Assembly (NCBI GenBank): GCA_031375105.1
Contig: JANMHJ010000076.1
Coordinates: forward strand, 21,720-85,719
Direction: 5' to 3'
DNA length: 64,000 nt
From: JANMDU01 sp031375105
Lineage (GTDB): Bacteria; Pseudomonadota; Gammaproteobacteria; Burkholderiales; Burkholderiaceae_C
Both the position numbers and the translations under genes were made by a program. Every line of letters begins with the position of its first letter. Positions within the stretch are counted from its first letter, which is position 1. The notes beneath the pieces are model-generated. The model ran no database searches. It saw nothing but the letters and a program-made list of their open reading frames with translations, and had not been told where the DNA came from. This document shows, piece after piece, positions 61,068 through 64,000 of the stretch.

Positions 61068-61667
61068 TCACCGAGGTTCATCGATTAATTTTTTTCTGAT
61101 CCGAGACAACGACTGCGGTTGGATACCGAGATAGGAGGCAATGTAGTACTGCGGAATTTGCTCTGCATGCGCGCCAAACTGATCAAGAAATCGCTGGTAT
61201 CTTGCCTGTGCATCCATCAGCAAGAATGACAATTCGCGTTGTTCCTTGCGGTTGTACAGCACTTCGGCCATGCGGCGACCCAGCTTTTGCCACTCCAAAC
61301 CCGATGCGTACAAATTTAAGAGCACTTCATAAGGCCACACCACAAGCTCAGTGGAAACCACCGCAGAAATCGCAACTTGCGCCGGAAGTTTACTAGTGGC
61401 GCTACCGAACGACACCGTAAACCCCCCCGCGACGCTAAAGTCCTTTGTGGCTTCGTCGCCGCTGGCGAGCGTGACGAAGTAACGCACAACACCAGATTTA
61501 ATGAACGCCACTTCGTGCTGTGTTTGACCCAGATGGCAAAAACTCTCACCTGACTCCAAGCGCCTCATCTTTCCTTGCGCCACAAATTGCGCAATCTCCT
61601 CAGCGGGCGGATTCGCCACCCGCTGGAAGAATGCTGTGATGTTGGCTAGGATGGCAGGATCGTACAT
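61068..61667 (-). CDS. Crp/Fnr-like cNMP-binding regulator
   Basis: The 199-residue protein has a cyclic-nucleotide-binding roll ('LESGESFCHLGQTQHEVAFIKSGVVRYFV') and a short C-terminal DNA-binding region ('IASYLGIQPQSLSRIRKKL'). It fits the small Crp-like regulators often found beside redox enzymes. It lies upstream of the metallo-hydrolase gene in the same direction and may control it or the CocE gene. Confidence 0.85.
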   Translation of the reverse strand: MYDPAILANITAFFQRVANPPAEEIAQFVAQGKMRRLESGESFCHLGQTQHEVAFIKSGVVRYFVTLASGDEATKDFSVAGGFTVSFGSATSKLPAQVAISAVVSTELVVWPYEVLLNLYASGLEWQKLGRRMAEVLYNRKEQRELSFLLMDAQARYQRFLDQFGAHAEQIPQYYIASYLGIQPQSLSRIRKKLIDEPR

Positions 61668-61731
61668 GCCGTCATTCTCGCGCAGGCAGTGGATAGTTGC
61701 AACCGCCGAAGGGGTCGCTGCCTGAGGTGTC

Positions 61732-63486
61732 TCAACTTGGTGTGTTCACAGCCAATCTGATATATGACACTGTGGCTTGGCCCGTGTGCAACGAGACTTG
61801 GCCACTGGGTGCCACACCGTTGGGCATTGGGCTGCCAGCGGTTACGAAAGGCCCAGCGGCAGGATGTGTAAAAGTGACCATGCCTTTTTGTTCACTTCCA
61901 CCAATTTCAATCACCAAGCGATTGCCTTTGCTGATTCGCCAAGCCATCGGCCAGACATTGACATCCACCGCGTAGAGCGCGTCTGGGGTCATCGGCTCTG
62001 AGCGGTCAAAGGTGTGCCAACTCGCGTAAGGTGTGGCGCGCACCGCGTTGGTATGCCGCCGGGACACACGCAACCAGCCCATGGCCACGGGCAGAGCCGG
62101 GTCTTGTGCACCCTGCGCTGTCACCTCCGAGCCATCAGGGCGAATTTCGCGTACGGCCACAAACAGATCTGCATCTGCCACAGTGGAAGACACGTGCAGG
62201 CGTAGCAGCGCAGGGCCGACCAACTCCAAGTCTTCGGCAAGCGCTGCGGTTTCAAAACGAACGGGTGCTGTGCCCACGCCATAGTCAGCCACATAACTGG
62301 TATTGGAAGTTGTCGTCGGCGGAATGCTCGTGAGCGAACGGCTGCCTGCATCAAGGTACATCTCGCGCGGCGCGGTGGTGGCCAACGGATAGGTCGTGCC
62401 AGTGCGTTTGACAGTGCCGTCGGCTGTACGCACCGTGATTTCAACCAACGGATCGGGGGTATCGCTGCTCACGCCCTTCAAAAAGCGGTCAAAAAAACGC
62501 TGCTGTTTGGCCACATCCCGCTCGCGGTACATGAAATCTGGGTCTTGCCCGACGCCAGTGTAGAGCTGGCGATACTTCGCGTTGATTGAACCATTGAAAC
62601 CATTGATCGTGCCATTCAGGTGCAAGCCCAGCCCGCCATTGTTGGCGTAGGCAAATACAGCCGCCTTGATTTTTGAAAGGTCAGGAATACGTTCGGCCCA
62701 AAATGGATCGCCTTCGGGTAAATCGTCGCGCAGTATCAAACGAAAATCCTTGGGGAAAACGGTGTTGGCTGCCAACTCTGCAGCCTGCAGCTTTGGAGAT
62801 GATGGATTGAGCGGTGCACCATACTGGTAGGCCGCAATACGCCGTTGATACCAAGAGTCTAAAAAGCGTGAACTGAGAAGTCCGCCGTGTCGCACGGCAT
62901 CGCGATAAATATCGCTGAAGCCTTGCGCCACAAGGATGGCTTTAAGGTGTGGCGGATTGAGTGCGGCCACCAACCACTGCGCGGCAGCAAAGTACGAATC
63001 GCCCACTGTGCCGACATTGCCGTTGCTCCAAGCTTGAACGCCTGCCCACTCAATCGCATCGTAAAAATCAGTCTGCAATTGTTTGCCTAGGATTTCCAGC
63101 TTGCCAGGCGATGCCCCAGAGCCACGCTGATCGCAGCGAATCTGGATGTAGCCATTGCGCACCCAGCTTTCGGGCAATGGCGTTTCCCAATGCATGAATT
63201 CGCCTTTGGTTTCCTGTCGTTCGTAGTCGGTGGGTGACCAATCCTTGAAATGGATGTCTTTTGAGTATGGCCCCATAGAGATGATGACTGGGAATCGGCC
63301 GGGCGCATCCGGACGAAAAATGTCGGCCGCCACAAAGCTGCCGTCGCGCAATGGGATGCGAACGTTTTTTTCTAGCTTAATGGTGTAGTTGTTTTCTGCG
63401 GCAGCACCACTGGCACATGCCATGAGCGTTGGAAATGCTGAGCTGGCAAGGGTGAGCTTGATGAGGTCGCGTCTGCTGGGGTTCAT
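61732..63486 (-). CDS. Tat-exported CocE/NonD family hydrolase
   Basis: I start at the ATG after 'TGGAGA'. The 584-residue protein has a Tat signal 'SRRDLIKLTLASSAF' and a lipobox-like 'LMACASG', so it may be a lipoprotein. The catalytic alpha/beta-hydrolase carries the CocE nucleophile region 'VGDSYFA', after 'IRCDQRGSGASPG', and a C-terminal jelly-roll X-Pro peptidase domain. The family hydrolyses acyl esters or peptides (cocaine esterase, cephalosporin acylase, X-Pro dipeptidyl peptidase). Substrate unknown. Confidence 0.9.
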   Translation of the reverse strand: MNPSRRDLIKLTLASSAFPTLMACASGAAAENNYTIKLEKNVRIPLRDGSFVAADIFRPDAPGRFPVIISMGPYSKDIHFKDWSPTDYERQETKGEFMHWETPLPESWVRNGYIQIRCDQRGSGASPGKLEILGKQLQTDFYDAIEWAGVQAWSNGNVGTVGDSYFAAAQWLVAALNPPHLKAILVAQGFSDIYRDAVRHGGLLSSRFLDSWYQRRIAAYQYGAPLNPSSPKLQAAELAANTVFPKDFRLILRDDLPEGDPFWAERIPDLSKIKAAVFAYANNGGLGLHLNGTINGFNGSINAKYRQLYTGVGQDPDFMYRERDVAKQQRFFDRFLKGVSSDTPDPLVEITVRTADGTVKRTGTTYPLATTAPREMYLDAGSRSLTSIPPTTTSNTSYVADYGVGTAPVRFETAALAEDLELVGPALLRLHVSSTVADADLFVAVREIRPDGSEVTAQGAQDPALPVAMGWLRVSRRHTNAVRATPYASWHTFDRSEPMTPDALYAVDVNVWPMAWRISKGNRLVIEIGGSEQKGMVTFTHPAAGPFVTAGSPMPNGVAPSGQVSLHTGQATVSYIRLAVNTPS

Positions 63487-63620
63487 GAAAATCTCCATAA
63501 AAATCGATTGAAAAACACACACAGACATCTTCTTGAAGCCGATGTTGAACGCGTCTGCGCTCACGCTGCGTTGTAACTTGAGAGAGCTGCGCTGCGGATA
63601 TTGCCCGCGCTGCAATCCAG

Positions 63621-63724
63621 TGTCATTCACATAGGTTCAGCACACACTGATTTTTTCGTTTTCTTGTTTGTGTCGTTGTCACAGTGACGAATTTCAACTC
63701 ACTAATTCACAAATGTGAATGACA
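63621..63724. promoter_or_regulatory. Inverted 12-bp pair TGTCATTCACAT / ATGTGAATGACA
   Basis: The two arms at 63621-63632 and 63713-63724 are exact inverses, 80 bp apart. The right arm overlaps a 16-bp palindrome at 63705-63720 (ATTCACA-AA-TGTGAAT), which resembles a dyad operator. A TGTGA half-site fits Crp/Fnr-type proteins such as the neighbouring regulator. Confidence 0.5.
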
Positions 63725-63754
63725 ACGGATTTCAAAAGAACAAAACTCACGCTT

Positions 63755-63802
63755 AGTTGACTGTTTTCAAACACTGGGAATAGTGTTTGAAAACAGTCAA
63801 CT
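63755..63802. repeat. Perfect 21-bp inverted repeat
   Basis: AGTTGACTGTTTTCAAACAC plus T (63755-63775) is exactly repeated in inverse at 63782-63802 with a 6-bp spacer. No T-run follows on either strand. It may be a strong RNA hairpin, a recombinase site or a mobile-element end. Confidence 0.85.
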
Positions 63803-63878
63803 GCACCTTATCCCCTTCCCAAATCGCCTCACTGAGGCAAAGGATCTTTGAAATGAAACCAGTAGTGTCCCAACGTTT

Positions 63879-64000
63879 TCACATCAGGTCATCGTAAGTT
63901 AATGATTTACTTGCAGTTTTCAGCATCTTTGTCTGGTCTCGATTTGAACGTCGAATGTCAGACTCACGGTTTTGTGCGTTTTCGCGCACCTCACCGCCAT
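63879..64000 (-). CDS. C-terminal end of an unidentified protein, 5' partial
   Basis: A frame enters from beyond the window and runs 39 codons to a TGA at 63879-63881. The peptide is polar ('NRESDIRRSN', 'KSLTYDDLM' at the end). It is too short to identify; an insertion-sequence gene is possible given the nearby inverted repeat. It may equally be chance. Confidence 0.35.
   Translation of the reverse strand, partial: GGEVRENAQNRESDIRRSNRDQTKMLKTASKSLTYDDLM

Larger units (their letters stand above)
63487..63878. other. Non-coding stretch upstream of the CocE gene with several inverted repeats
   Basis: No gene is supported here. It holds a 12-bp inverted pair, a short palindrome and a 21-bp hairpin (separate entries). 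A longer in-frame extension of the CocE gene exists to 63630 but lacks a ribosome site and would bury the Tat signal. Confidence 0.7.

Noticed and set aside
63487..63630. Longer N-terminus of the CocE hydrolase
   Set aside because: It would place the Tat signal 48 residues inside the protein, and the ATG at 63486 has a good ribosome site.

Overview
The window looks like a beta-proteobacterial chromosome, most likely Burkholderiales and probably Comamonadaceae. The reasons are the core gene blocks (msrB-yciB-bolA-ppiC, tsaE-amiC beside queG, a DUF3422 protein, a TupABC-type tungstate importer), moderately high GC in most genes, and several short dispersed repeat families scattered between and inside genes. 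This assignment comes from gene content and style only; no 16S gene is present.

Bases 1-15,470 look like a mobile island. It ends at a tRNA-Asn gene with a tyrosine integrase next to the tRNA 3' end. The island carries the 3' part of a giant secreted RTX/VCBS protein (more than 3,100 codons, 5' end outside the window). A tight gene chain follows: radical SAM enzyme, GT1-type glycosyltransferase, an unrecognised 285-residue protein and a HlyD-type secretion adaptor. Then comes the C-terminal remnant of a restriction or helicase nuclease. A secreted giant protein grouped with a radical SAM enzyme and a glycosyltransferase is the strongest candidate here for a little-described system, possibly a post-translationally modified RTX adhesin.

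Bases 15,600-37,400 are a metabolic and transport region. It starts with a TonB-dependent receptor under a TPP riboswitch whose closing helix contains the start codon. Next are alpha/beta hydrolases (one fused to a LuxR DNA-binding domain), tungstate ABC genes tupB-tupC-tupA, a GAF/Fis regulator without an AAA+ domain, and a divergent molybdenum hydroxylase operon of the form II CO-dehydrogenase-like type (coxS-L-M, then coxD-E-G and an XdhC/CoxI protein). After these come an iron alcohol dehydrogenase, an exported hydratase-like protein, an esterase, a thioesterase-GNAT fusion and a nitroreductase.

Bases 37,600-51,400 hold a kinase-like protein without a clear H-box, a penicillin-acylase-family enzyme, a DUF3422 protein, a MacB-like permease and an XRE regulator. 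A visibly lower-GC block of about 6 kb follows: a class III nucleotidyl cyclase with TolB-like/TPR C-terminus, a glycine-rich PAP2/haloperoxidase-like protein, a subtilase with intact catalytic residues, and a family 5 peptide-binding protein. It closes with a strong terminator. This is a second candidate for an uncharacterised functional unit.

Bases 51,400-64,000 hold regulators (Crp/Fnr, LuxR) and housekeeping genes (amiC, tsaE, queG, ppiC, bolA, yciB, msrB, selO). After them come a metallo-beta-lactamase-fold protein, a second Crp/Fnr-type regulator, a Tat-exported CocE/NonD hydrolase, a regulatory-looking stretch with several inverted repeats, and the 3' end of an unidentified reading frame.

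A striking cross-cutting feature is a dispersed element of about 45-70 bp present at least eleven times. Several copies lie inside coding sequences. In two unrelated exported proteins (the TonB receptor and TupA) it supplies part of the signal peptide in the same reading frame.
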